Assembly (NCBI GenBank): GCA_001770175.1
Contig: MEQK01000076.1
Coordinates: forward strand, 5,836-48,967
Source: Bdellovibrionales bacterium RIFOXYD1_FULL_55_31
GTDB taxonomy: Bacteria; Bdellovibrionota; UBA1018
Length of the DNA stretch: 43,132 nt
Reading direction: 5' to 3'
The notes under the pieces were generated by a model. The model was not told the DNA's origin. It searched no databases and was given only the letters and a program-made list of their open reading frames with translations. Both the position numbers and the translations under genes were made by a program. Below, in pieces: positions 1 to 6,436 of the stretch. The first letter of the stretch is position 1. The number at the start of each line of letters is the position of its first letter.

Positions 1-105
1 AAAAACGCAATCATTTCTTATCGTTTACCCACAAAACAGGCTCTTTTAGCACATGCAGCACAGGTACCGTTTTATGCGTTCTTGTGCGCAAAAATGCGCC
101 TCTAT
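1..105 (+). repeat. attL-side direct repeat (copy of the attR flank)
   Basis: This stretch aligns without gaps to 42589-42694. About a dozen substitutions, mostly transitions, are scattered over 105 positions. It begins exactly where the right-hand copy leaves the tRNA CCA end, so the intact tRNA-Arg should lie immediately before base 1. Leftward ORF 11..367 across it is not convincing. From here to the first gene at 252 I see only the arm-type repeat at 104-123 and an imperfect G-rich/C-rich stem around 162-196. Confidence 0.85.
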
Positions 106-123
106 TCGGCGAAAATTCGGCGA
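104..123 (+). promoter_or_regulatory. Putative arm-type integrase site, left
   Basis: The 20-mer ATTCGGCGAAAATTCGGCGA is itself a tandem of two ATTCGGCGA units. It occurs again, perfectly, at 42468-42487 next to the integrase stop codon, so it lies on both arms flanking the attachment core. Tyrosine-recombinase phages commonly carry such paired arm sites. A 15-base core of it also occurs at 6105-6119. Confidence 0.55.
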
Positions 124-251
124 CTCTGACAGGCTTTTCTCTTTCGTGGATTGCCTCAGCGGAGTGGGGGGGCGAAACAGCTCTTACCCCACACTCTCGC
201 CGAGAACGAAATAAACACAAAATCATTTTTTCAATCTGTGTTGGGGGGGGC

Positions 252-479
252 ATGAAACTAACGAACAATCTTATCGAGAATGCCGTCCTGCCTCCAGAGG
301 GGTGTGATCTGGCCGAGACCCTTCTCCGGGTAGAGGACTGCCTTATTGACCAGGCCCTCGAGCGCACCGGGCAGAATAAAAATCAAGCCGCGAAGCTCCT
401 TAGCCTGAACCGAACCACGCTTGTCGAAAAGCTCCGCAAGCGCGGGATGATCGTGCCGCGAAACGGCGGTGCCGCGTGA
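252..479 (+). CDS. Fis-type HTH protein, orphan of an NtrC-family C-terminal domain
   Basis: A 75-residue protein. Residues about 18-66 read like the C-terminal DNA-binding domain of sigma-54 activators (NtrC/FleQ type): an acidic LAETLLRVEDCLI helix, then ALERTGQNKNQAAKLL and RTTLVEKLRKRG, which form the Fis-type helix-turn-helix. It lacks any AAA+ or receiver domain, so it can bind DNA but not activate sigma-54 by itself. ATG 252 follows a run of eight Gs. The ORF track's start at 84 would add residues that do not fit the family and run through att DNA. It is the first gene of the left early operon, and the C-terminus is NGGAA (see findings). Confidence 0.75.
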   Translation: MKLTNNLIENAVLPPEGCDLAETLLRVEDCLIDQALERTGQNKNQAAKLLSLNRTTLVEKLRKRGMIVPRNGGAA

Positions 480-520
480 ACACGTTCGCCGTCCCTGTCC
501 CATGGGGGTCGCATGATTGA
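476..520 (+). CDS. Possible 14-residue coupling peptide
   Basis: A GTG at 476 overlaps the stop of the preceding gene and opens a frame ending at 520 that bridges to the J-domain gene start at 513. It would encode MNTFAVPVPWGSHD. The same VPVPWG string is encoded at the start of the gene at 3033, so a repeated junction sequence rather than chance may be involved. It could serve only to couple translation. No function can be assigned. Confidence 0.25.
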   Translation: MNTFAVPVPWGSHD

Positions 521-1100
521 AGCTTTCCCGCTCTGCTGGCCTGCCGGATATCCCAGGACCGTTCATCGGCGTCGGGCGCTATTCAAGGCGTCCATGGCAC
601 CTGCCCGGGACGGAATTCTCCACGAGGTCCGGCTAATGGGGGCCAAGCTTCCGGTAATCTCGAGCAACCTTCCGCTGCGCCGCGACGGGCTGCCCTATGC
701 TGGCCAAGCTGAGCCGCGGGATCCGGGTGTCGCGGTCTATTTTCAATGGAAAGGAAAGTCGCTGGTCCTGGCCTCTGATCGCTGGGATCGAGTCGGAGAT
801 AATTTCCGAGCCATCGAAAAGGCGATTGAAGCTATGCGCGGCCTTGATCGTTGGGGGGTCAGTGAAATGCTCGATCGGGCGTTCAGCGGATTCGCGGCCC
901 TTCCTGAGCCAAGTCGGCCCCGCTCAACGTGTTGGGAGGTGCTTGGTGTTGATCAACGAGACTCTCTCGACGTTATCGAAACGATGTACCGCGCCAAAAC
1001 AAAGCGGGCCCATCCGGATCTCGGCGGTTCACATGACGAAATGGCTCGCCTAAATCGCGCGATCGAAGAGGCGCGCGCGGCGAAGGGCGGTGTTCAGTGA
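513..1100 (+). CDS. Phage J-domain (DnaJ-like) protein
   Basis: A 195-residue protein. The first 125 residues (EAFPLCWPAGYPRT, DPGVAVYFQWKGK, DRWDRVGDN) match a phage family I recognise that ends in a J domain. The J domain is at about 142-190 (CWEVLGV, then HPDLGGS carrying the essential HPD, then MARLNRAIEEA). J domains stimulate host DnaK ATPase, and lambda-type phages recruit DnaK for replication remodelling, which would suit this early operon. The start overlaps the coupling peptide and has GGGGGTCGC just upstream. It ends in KGGVQ and overlaps the next gene by four bases. Confidence 0.8.
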   Translation: MIEAFPLCWPAGYPRTVHRRRALFKASMAPARDGILHEVRLMGAKLPVISSNLPLRRDGLPYAGQAEPRDPGVAVYFQWKGKSLVLASDRWDRVGDNFRAIEKAIEAMRGLDRWGVSEMLDRAFSGFAALPEPSRPRSTCWEVLGVDQRDSLDVIETMYRAKTKRAHPDLGGSHDEMARLNRAIEEARAAKGGVQ

Positions 1101-1384
1101 CCCGCATAATTCCTAGGTCCCTATGGGACGAATTGAAGCGGTTCTTGACAGAATCTAAGCTGAGGTCCGCTCGGACGGTGGTTGTTCGCAAGGATCTCGA
1201 GCTTGGCGAACTCTTACCGGGAAAGATTGTGTACCGGAAAGAGTGTCCGCCCAAATATCTGCAAAATTGTCCAGAGTGCGGTCGGGAGCTGAAGGCCGCC
1301 TATCTCGACAACGGTCGGCGCTGGTGTTCCCACTGTCGCTGTTACTGGACTCCGGTTCAAGGGGGTCCGAATGGCCTTCGGTAA
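1097..1384 (+). CDS. Small zinc-ribbon protein
   Basis: A 95-residue protein starting at GTG 1097, which overlaps the previous stop (GTGA). Two Cys pairs in the C-terminal half, CPECG at about 58-62 and CSHC about 17 residues later, form a likely treble-clef or zinc ribbon. The basic N-terminal half (ELKRFLTESKLRSARTVVVRKD) may contact nucleic acid. It sits among tightly packed early genes. I do not recognise a specific family. Confidence 0.65.
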   Translation: MTRIIPRSLWDELKRFLTESKLRSARTVVVRKDLELGELLPGKIVYRKECPPKYLQNCPECGRELKAAYLDNGRRWCSHCRCYWTPVQGGPNGLR

Positions 1385-1835
1385 CAATCCGCTAACTGGT
1401 CGTCCGGGCCCTGCGCCTATGCCGCCAAGGGATGGAGATCGCGAGCAAGCGAGACAGCGAATCAACGTGGAAGTCCGGACCGGACGGAGGCCGCACCCGA
1501 ATGAGGTTCCCTGTGCTGATTGCGGGCACGTTTGGGCGGATGGGGCTCGGCGGCATGAATATCACCACGCGAAAGGTTACGCCCCAGAAAACCACTTGGA
1601 AGTGATTTCGTTATGCACCTGGTGCCACTCGCGGCGGGACAGCCTTAAAGCGTCGCAGACGCATTGTCTTTATGGGCACGAATACACCTCCTCCAATACG
1701 ATCCGAAAAGCCAACGGAACGCGATCTTGTCGGGAGTGTCGGCGCGTTCGGGATAGAAGACGTCGAAAGAAAGTCTCGCTCCCGCTTCTGGATGGGCGGC
1801 AATGGGCAGAGTTTCCGAGGGGTGGTGTGGAATGA
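1371..1835 (+). CDS. HNH-like endonuclease family protein with second zinc module
   Basis: A 154-residue protein. Residues about 47-90 have the spacing of a zinc-stabilised HNH fold: CADCG, then YHHAKGY, then CTWCHSRRD. A second Cys/His module follows (HCLYGHEYT ... SCRECRR), an arrangement often seen in phage HNH proteins. The C-terminus is very basic. HNH proteins of this kind are often nicking or homing nucleases, or helpers in packaging. It is far from the terminase here, so an early role is more likely. ATG 1371 has GGGGG upstream. Activity is inferred from residues only. Confidence 0.65.
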   Translation: MAFGNNPLTGRPGPAPMPPRDGDREQARQRINVEVRTGRRPHPNEVPCADCGHVWADGARRHEYHHAKGYAPENHLEVISLCTWCHSRRDSLKASQTHCLYGHEYTSSNTIRKANGTRSCRECRRVRDRRRRKKVSLPLLDGRQWAEFPRGGVE

Positions 1836-2038
1836 TGTGGGTTCATCAATCAGATATCGACGAGATTGAGGAATATCTCGAAAAGCTCCAAAGAGCGAAA
1901 GAACTTCAGGATGAGACCGATGAAATCGCGGAACTAGAGAAGAAGGTCGCTCGTCTTCAAAACCATCTCATTGCAGCAGACAAGGAAATCGCCGTGCTTA
2001 AAGCGGAGCTTGCCGCACTCAAGGGCGGTGCAGCATGA
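1832..2038 (+). CDS. Small coiled-coil protein
   Basis: A 68-residue protein that is nearly all charged helix (LEKLQRAKELQDETDEI, ELEKKVARLQNHL), a clear heptad-like coiled coil. The ORF track extends upstream, but ATG 1832 overlaps the stop of the preceding gene (ATGATG) and has GGTGGTG upstream, so it is the better start. The end is KGGAA, overlapping the methyltransferase start by ATGA. It may be a dimerising partner of a neighbour. Function unknown. Confidence 0.6.
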   Translation: MMWVHQSDIDEIEEYLEKLQRAKELQDETDEIAELEKKVARLQNHLIAADKEIAVLKAELAALKGGAA

Positions 2039-3036
2039 CTTGGCGGATTCTTCACGGCGATTGCCTTGACATGCTCAAAACGCTTTCTGACGAGTCGGTA
2101 CATTGCTGCGTTTCATCTCCTCCGTATTGGGGGCTCCGGGACTATGGGGTCGCCGGCCAGATCGGGCTTGAAAAGTCGCCACAGGAATTCACGAAAAAAA
2201 TGGTGCGGGTATTTCGCGAGGTCCGGCGGGTTCTCCGTTCGGATGGGACACTCTGGCTTAATCTTGGGGATGGATATGCGTCCTCCGGCGGAACCGGGCA
2301 TCAAGGGAAACATGGAGATCGTCATAATCGATCGCACACGCAACGGCAGCTCATAGCCGCCGGCGGACTTTTCGGGCTGAAACACAAGGATTTGGTCGGC
2401 ATTCCCTGGATGGTCGCATTTGCACTCCGGGCTGATGGCTGGTATCTGAGAAGCGAGATTATATGGCACAAGCCGAACCCGATGCCGGAATCCGTTTCTG
2501 ATCGGCCGACGAAATCTCACGAGCAGATATTCCTCTTCGCAAAAAGTCGCCGGTACTACTACGACAAAAATGCGATTGCTGAGCCCATTTCTGAAACATC
2601 CCTGGCCCGGTATCGTCGAGCAAAGAAGTACAATATTAAAAAGTATGTCGGCGAGATGGGGCACGACCATGAAAAGATCCTGCTAAACGAGCGGTCTCGC
2701 TGGGTGGCTGCAAGCGACTGGGATGATCGGCACGCGAAGTACGCTGAACGGGCAAAGCCGTTTCGGAACAAGAGGACCGTCTGGTCAGTTTCGGCGCATC
2801 CGTTTCCCGGTGCTCACTTTGCGACGTTTCCACCAAAACTCGTTGAGCCCTGTGTTCTCGCTGGCACTCCTCCGGGAGGATTGGTTCTGGACCCGTTTGC
2901 CGGTGCGGGAACGACGGGCCTTGTCGCCTTGAAACACGGACGTCGCTTTCTCGGTATTGAGTTGAATCCCCAGTACGTTGAGCTCGCGAAGAAACGGATT
3001 GAGAACTCTCCGGTTCAGAACGGCGGTGCCGCATGA
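2035..3036 (+). CDS. Site-specific DNA methyltransferase, beta-class (N4-cytosine or N6-adenine)
   Basis: A 333-residue protein with the catalytic motif first (SSPPYWGLRDYG, residues about 27-38) and the SAM-binding motif last (DPFAGAGTT near 288, followed by GRRFLGIELNPQYVELA). This circular order defines the beta class. SPPY rather than DPPY favours N4-cytosine methylation, although adenine enzymes with SPPY-like motifs exist. The middle part with GDGYASSGG and KPNPMPESV is typical of phage members. No restriction enzyme lies nearby, so it probably protects phage DNA from host restriction. It overlaps both neighbours by ATGA. Confidence 0.9.
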   Translation: MTWRILHGDCLDMLKTLSDESVHCCVSSPPYWGLRDYGVAGQIGLEKSPQEFTKKMVRVFREVRRVLRSDGTLWLNLGDGYASSGGTGHQGKHGDRHNRSHTQRQLIAAGGLFGLKHKDLVGIPWMVAFALRADGWYLRSEIIWHKPNPMPESVSDRPTKSHEQIFLFAKSRRYYYDKNAIAEPISETSLARYRRAKKYNIKKYVGEMGHDHEKILLNERSRWVAASDWDDRHAKYAERAKPFRNKRTVWSVSAHPFPGAHFATFPPKLVEPCVLAGTPPGGLVLDPFAGAGTTGLVALKHGRRFLGIELNPQYVELAKKRIENSPVQNGGAA

Positions 3037-3443
3037 GCCCCGGAACCGTCCCGGTCCCGTGGGGGGGCTGTATGAATCCGTGCCCAGGGTGTTCGATCAA
3101 GGATGACGAATTGTCCCGTCTCCGTGCGGACAACATAAAAATGCGTTCGGTAATCAGCGTCATCAAACGCGCAATTCACGAGGTGAAAATTGAAAGCATT
3201 GATGACCTTGGCTCTTTGAATATCGACCAGGCCACCCGGCTCTTGGTTCTTGAGGCTCTTGATAGAACCGGCGGAGATAGGGCTTTGGCCGCGAAACTTC
3301 TCGGAGTCGCCAGGTCAACTCTTTTTGAATTTCTGAAGCGGTACGAGATCAGAGATCGAAGGAGTCGATTACGAGAGCTGAAGCGAGCTCAGTCAGTCGA
3401 AATTGAGTATGTAAAAATGGCTCCGAGAGGGGGTGCCGCATGA
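3033..3443 (+). CDS. Fis-type HTH protein 2
   Basis: A 136-residue protein. A short N-terminal Cys pair (NPCPGCS) is followed by a helical stretch. A Fis-type HTH lies at about 68-110 (TRLLVLEALDRTGGDRALAAKLLG, ARSTLFEFLKRY). The extra C-terminal tail is basic. The ATG at 3033 overlaps the methyltransferase stop, and an in-frame ATG at 3072 preceded by seven Gs is an alternative start. The bases between encode TVPVPWGG, echoing the junction at 476-520. It ends RGGAA. Probably a DNA-binding regulator or nucleoid-type protein. Confidence 0.7.
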   Translation: MSPGTVPVPWGGCMNPCPGCSIKDDELSRLRADNIKMRSVISVIKRAIHEVKIESIDDLGSLNIDQATRLLVLEALDRTGGDRALAAKLLGVARSTLFEFLKRYEIRDRRSRLRELKRAQSVEIEYVKMAPRGGAA

Positions 3444-4135
3444 AAGAGCGTCCGATTCTATTCAGCGGCCCTATGGTCCGCGCCATTCTTAAGGGCAGGA
3501 AGACTCAGACTCGGCGGGTGATGAAGCCGCAGCCCAGGGGGATTTGGGGAAGCGGCGTCGCGATGCCAGGCAATCTTCTCGGAGTTCGGAGCGATGCCTT
3601 CCATGTCCATTGCAACGTCGATGGCGACCACAGGTTCCTGTACTGTCCCTGCGGCCAGCCGGGAGACCGGCTCTGGATTCGGGAGACGTGGAGCCCTGAC
3701 GCAAGGAACGCCTACCCATGCCCCGAGTTCGTATATCGCGCGACAGATCCAGAGTACACGGAGCACGCGAAAGACTGCCGAGAACGCTACGAATCGAAGC
3801 AGACAGCACTCAAGACTCAAGACAAACACGCACCTGAAGGGTGCCTCTGTAGTTTTCGCTGGCACCCATCAATTCATATGCCCCGCCTGGCATCTCGTCT
3901 CACGCTGGAGATCACCGGCGTTCGAGTAGAGCGACTTCAGGAGATCAGTCATGAGGATGCCGTTGCCGAAGGGGTTCACGAGCACGGTCCATTTCCGCTG
4001 AAAGAAAAGCGCATGAGTCTCCATTGCCACGCCTTCGCCGACCTGTGGGACTCGCTCGCGAAGCCGGGCGTGACGTGGGCAGACAATCCGTGGGTCTGGG
4101 TAATCGAGTTCAAACGCATGGGGGCTTCGTGCTGA
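3440..4135 (+). CDS. Phage ASCH/PUA-like protein of the 'morphogenetic protein' family
   Basis: A 231-residue protein opening with KERPILFSGPMVRAILKGRKTQTRR. I recognise this from a widespread phage family often labelled morphogenetic protein and related to ASCH/PUA-like folds. Further signatures are GDRLWIRETW, a WHPSIHMPR segment, ITGVRVERLQEIS, and a C-terminal WVWVIEFKR. Members usually sit beside methyltransferases, as here. An RNA- or nucleotide-binding role is likely from the fold. The true role is not established. Confidence 0.75.
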   Translation: MKERPILFSGPMVRAILKGRKTQTRRVMKPQPRGIWGSGVAMPGNLLGVRSDAFHVHCNVDGDHRFLYCPCGQPGDRLWIRETWSPDARNAYPCPEFVYRATDPEYTEHAKDCRERYESKQTALKTQDKHAPEGCLCSFRWHPSIHMPRLASRLTLEITGVRVERLQEISHEDAVAEGVHEHGPFPLKEKRMSLHCHAFADLWDSLAKPGVTWADNPWVWVIEFKRMGASC

Positions 4136-4893
4136 ATGGCCTGGATTTATTTAGCGGAATCGGAGGGCTTTCACTCAGCCTATCTCCATGGGTATCCCCA
4201 ACCGCTTATTGTGAGGCAGACCCATACTGCCAGGGAGTCCTTCTGTCGCGCATGGCATGCGGGCAGATCCCAAAAGCCCCAATTTGGGACGATGTTAGAA
4301 CCCTCACGGCTGCCGACCTGGATGGAGCGTCCATTGACATTATCTGCGGCGGATTCCCTTGCCAGGACATTAGTATTGCGGGAGCTGGAGCAGGGCTGGG
4401 AGGCAGCAGATCGGGCCTATTTTTCGAAGTCGTTCGGCTGGCTCGCGAGCTTCGACCTAGTTTCCTTTTCTTGGAGAACGTCCCAGCAGTCACTATTCGG
4501 GGGCTCGACAGAATTCTTATGGAGCTCGTTGCGCTGGGGTTCGACTGTCGGTGGACGATTGTATCAGCCGGCGAAATGGGTGCCTGTCATTTGCGAGAGA
4601 GATGGTGGCTTTGTGCCCACGCCAACCGCACGGGATTTCAAAAGCCCTGGGGTTTCGCGGACTCGTCGCACGAACATCGAAGAGCGTCGTGGGATACCGC
4701 TTTCCCTTTGGTTCAAAGAGACGTTTGGAACAAATCTGCATCCGACGTTTGTCGAATGGATGATGGGATATCCCCTAAAACACACCGTCTTAGAGCCTTG
4801 GGTAATGCGGTGGTTCCGCACGCAGCGCGGGAAGCTTTCATGCGTCTGATGGGAATTGGAGAAATCAACGTTCAACGAAAGGTGCGTGCGTAA
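4129..4893 (+). CDS. dcm: C5-cytosine DNA methyltransferase
   Basis: About 254 residues from GTG 4129, which overlaps the previous stop and has GGGGG upstream. The ORF track's 4024 start lies inside the upstream gene. Motifs appear in order: LDLFSGIGG (SAM binding), GGFPCQD with the catalytic Cys, FLFLENVPA (ENV motif), HLRERWW, a short target-recognition stretch, and RLRALGNAVVP (motif X-like). It methylates C5 of cytosine in a short target, probably against host restriction. Its whole length is overlapped by a second ORF in another frame (4136-4849). The variable region between motif VIII and the end is compact. Confidence 0.93.
   Translation: MLNGLDLFSGIGGLSLSLSPWVSPTAYCEADPYCQGVLLSRMACGQIPKAPIWDDVRTLTAADLDGASIDIICGGFPCQDISIAGAGAGLGGSRSGLFFEVVRLARELRPSFLFLENVPAVTIRGLDRILMELVALGFDCRWTIVSAGEMGACHLRERWWLCAHANRTGFQKPWGFADSSHEHRRASWDTAFPLVQRDVWNKSASDVCRMDDGISPKTHRLRALGNAVVPHAAREAFMRLMGIGEINVQRKVRA
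4136..4849 (+). CDS. Conserved ORF embedded in the methyltransferase gene (second frame)
   Basis: A 237-residue ORF in the +1 frame relative to dcm, starting at ATG 4136 directly after the upstream stop (TGAATG) and open for 714 bases. It carries strings I recognise from a phage protein family that accompanies cytosine methyltransferases: ADSLARTLVLRELEQ, SFSWRTSQQSLFGGSTEF, VPTPTARDFKSPG and LHPTFVEWMMGYPL. Elsewhere these also sit with methyltransferase genes. Because the dcm frame shows its own conserved motifs over the same bases, both frames look coding. Function unknown; it could help target recognition or be an antirestriction protein (guess). Confidence 0.65.
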   Translation: MAWIYLAESEGFHSAYLHGYPQPLIVRQTHTARESFCRAWHAGRSQKPQFGTMLEPSRLPTWMERPLTLSAADSLARTLVLRELEQGWEAADRAYFSKSFGWLASFDLVSFSWRTSQQSLFGGSTEFLWSSLRWGSTVGGRLYQPAKWVPVICERDGGFVPTPTARDFKSPGVSRTRRTNIEERRGIPLSLWFKETFGTNLHPTFVEWMMGYPLKHTVLEPWVMRWFRTQRGKLSCV

Positions 4894-5156
4894 TGAGTTC
4901 AGAAGAGATCAAAGAAGCGGTTCGGAAAGAACGCTTCGAAATCGCAGAACTCGTTTCGAGTTTTGGATTTCCGTGGTGGAGCTTCGAAGAGTCCGAGGCG
5001 GCCATGGCTCCTCTTGTTGACGCGATTCGAAGGCGGGACTGCAAGGAGCGTGGACACACTCGCGGCATTCCGACCAATCAGATAACCGGTCGCGAGCTCT
5101 GCCAGCACTGCCATGACGAAATTCACATTGAGCCCTGCCGGGAGCCAGCATGCTGA
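4893..5156 (+). CDS. Small Cys/His-rich protein
   Basis: An 87-residue protein. The acidic N-terminal half has EFAELVSSFGFPWWSFEE-type aromatic content. The C-terminal half holds CKERGHTRG and CQHCHDEIHIEPC, a plausible zinc site. The start ATG 4893 overlaps the dcm stop (TAATG) within a 23-base junction nearly repeated at 5294-5316. Short zinc proteins like this are common in early phage operons. Role unknown. Confidence 0.6.
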   Translation: MSSEEIKEAVRKERFEIAELVSSFGFPWWSFEESEAAMAPLVDAIRRRDCKERGHTRGIPTNQITGRELCQHCHDEIHIEPCREPAC

Positions 5157-5314
5157 CGAAGCTCTGTAAAAAATGCGGCGTTGAAAAGCCTCTCGAGCAA
5201 TTCCCGAGAGACCGTCGGTACAAGTTCGGCCGCTTCTGTTGGTGCCTCGAATGTCGTCGACTTTACAACAAAATTGGACTGGCCACGAAGTGGCAACGAA
5301 AGGTGAGTGCATAA
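5150..5314 (+). CDS. 54-residue zinc-finger protein (not in ORF track)
   Basis: An ATG at 5150 overlaps the end of the preceding gene, and the frame runs to TAA 5312-5314, which itself overlaps the next ATG. The product starts MLTKLCKKCGVEKPLEQFPR and continues FCWCLECRRLY, giving two Cys pairs in the pattern of small phage zinc knuckles (CxxC ... CxxC followed by basic residues). The coupling at both ends supports translation. It was missed only because of its size. Confidence 0.65.
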   Translation: MLTKLCKKCGVEKPLEQFPRDRRYKFGRFCWCLECRRLYNKIGLATKWQRKVSA

Positions 5315-5556
5315 TGGCGTATTCGACATCTGGTGAATGGAATCCGATGCGGAACTATCCGAGAAACGAGAAGTGTCCGTGCGGATCCGGACTGAAATTC
5401 AAGAAGTGTCATCTCCCGAAGATCCCGCTCGCGATCACGAAGGATTACGCCAAGTACTGTAGCGCCTGGCTCGACCGAGCGAAGGCTTCAAATTTCACGC
5501 TGATCTGGAAAGAGCCGGGGGCGGACGTGAAATCGTCTTCCAGTGATCCGCGCTGA
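5314..5556 (+). CDS. SEC-C motif protein
   Basis: An 80-residue protein from ATG 5314 (the track's earlier start at 5239 lies inside the previous gene). Residues about 15-34 are a canonical SEC-C zinc motif: RNEKCPCGSGLKFKKCH. In SecA and other proteins this motif binds zinc and mediates protein or nucleic-acid contacts. The remainder (ITKDYAKYCSAWLDRAK) is helical and unrecognised. It ends 47 bases before the replication-type gene, the first clear gap in this operon. Confidence 0.7.
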   Translation: MAYSTSGEWNPMRNYPRNEKCPCGSGLKFKKCHLPKIPLAITKDYAKYCSAWLDRAKASNFTLIWKEPGADVKSSSSDPR

Positions 5557-5603
5557 GGGTCGTCAAAGAGTGAGTCGGGGCATGGGCGAATGGGGGATTG
5601 GTT

Positions 5604-6230
5604 ATGGCAGCAACGATGATCAAGGAAACGGTTTTTGGGTCTGACGAAGTGGACGAGCTCATGAAGGCGATGGGCTGGAACGAGCGGGAGGCGATCGGTT
5701 GTCTTGCTCTGCTCTGGGCGGGCTCGCAGCGCCGCGGAGTCGAGCGGGCAACCCCGAAGCAGATTGGATACTGGTGTAGGGTTGACGGTGATGAGAGTGT
5801 TGCGAAACTCGTCTCAATCTTGAGTGATGAACTCGTTTCATTCATCAAATCTAACAACGACGGTACTTACACCATTGTTGGAAACTCGAAACACATAGCA
5901 AAAATCGACAACTGGAAAAGCTCTGGAAAAAAGGGCGGCAGAAAAACCCGCGAAAAATGGAAGGGGATGAAAAACCCGCAAAATCAACGACAAGACGCAG
6001 AGCCGAATGCCGTGGCGTTGGGTTCTGTTGACCCCCTAGCAAACGCCACAACCGTTTCTCTTCTTTCCTCTTCTCTTCTCTCCTCTTCTCTTCCTGTCTT
6101 TTCTGGCGAAAATTCGGCGCCAGCACTTCCGAAACAGATCGACCTTCCGCCTGATCCGGATGGTTCGTTCAAGAAGCTCTTGGAGAAGTTCAACGTGTTC
6201 AAACTCAAGGTTGCGGGGCAGACGCCATGA
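5604..6230 (+). CDS. Phage replication initiator-like protein
   Basis: About 208 residues from ATG 5604 (the track's start at 5598 is TTG). The N-terminal 95 residues (MGWNEREAIGCLALLWAGSQ, KQIGYWCRVDGDESVAKLVSILSDE) look like the winged-helix domain of phage replisome organisers. A basic linker follows (SSGKKGGRKTREKWKG). Then comes an odd low-complexity SLLSSSLLSSSLP stretch coded by a pure pyrimidine run, and a short acidic/aromatic tail. The position before RusA fits DNA replication. In lambda the origin lies inside the initiator gene, and the same may apply here. The assignment rests on context and general look. Confidence 0.55.
   Translation: MAATMIKETVFGSDEVDELMKAMGWNEREAIGCLALLWAGSQRRGVERATPKQIGYWCRVDGDESVAKLVSILSDELVSFIKSNNDGTYTIVGNSKHIAKIDNWKSSGKKGGRKTREKWKGMKNPQNQRQDAEPNAVALGSVDPLANATTVSLLSSSLLSSSLPVFSGENSAPALPKQIDLPPDPDGSFKKLLEKFNVFKLKVAGQTP
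6055..6095 (+). repeat. 41-base pyrimidine tract with CTCTTCT repeats, possible origin element
   Basis: An uninterrupted run of C and T with repeated CTCTTCT units inside the replication-like gene, followed by a few further pyrimidines. At 6105-6119 it is followed by GGCGAAAATTCGGCG, the exact core of the arm-type sequences at both phage ends. Strand-asymmetric tracts of this type can unwind or form triplex DNA. Replication origin function is an inference. Confidence 0.4.
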
Positions 6231-6436
6231 CTCCGGAAGTGTTCATTCGAGACCTCGCGCCGACATGGGCTGAGTCGATCACATTTGACGAATGGATCGT
6301 CAAAATGATTTCCGAGGGGAAGACCAGCGACGAATCGTTCGAGGCCGCTCTACGCGTTTATGGAAGGGATCGGATTGCGGAGATCTGGCGCAAGCACCAG
6401 GAGAAGACAGCCGGCGAGGGGGGGCGAGCGTCATGA
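6227..6436 (+). CDS. Small protein of unknown function
   Basis: A 69-residue protein overlapping the upstream gene by ATGA. It is predicted to be helical and acidic (RDLAPTWAESITFDEWIVKMISEGK, SFEAALRVYGRDRIAEIWRKHQEK). The position right after the initiator-like gene recalls lambda P or small helicase-loader partners, but it is far too short for those. I do not recognise the family. It ends GGRAS at a junction with the HNH gene. Confidence 0.5.
   Translation: MTPEVFIRDLAPTWAESITFDEWIVKMISEGKTSDESFEAALRVYGRDRIAEIWRKHQEKTAGEGGRAS

Noticed and set aside
84-251. Upstream extension of the first Fis-type gene in the ORF track
   Set aside because: Runs through att DNA and an arm site; G-rich ribosome site and domain start favour ATG 252.
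11-367. Leftward ORF sharing a THKT...VL.EP.LW.NDKK end with ORF 42599..42826
   Set aside because: The similarity is the att repeat itself read backwards; no coding features.
5572-5645. Possible 23-residue GTG-started frame (MSRGMGEWGIGY...)
   Set aside because: Overlaps the replication-gene start, no support beyond openness.
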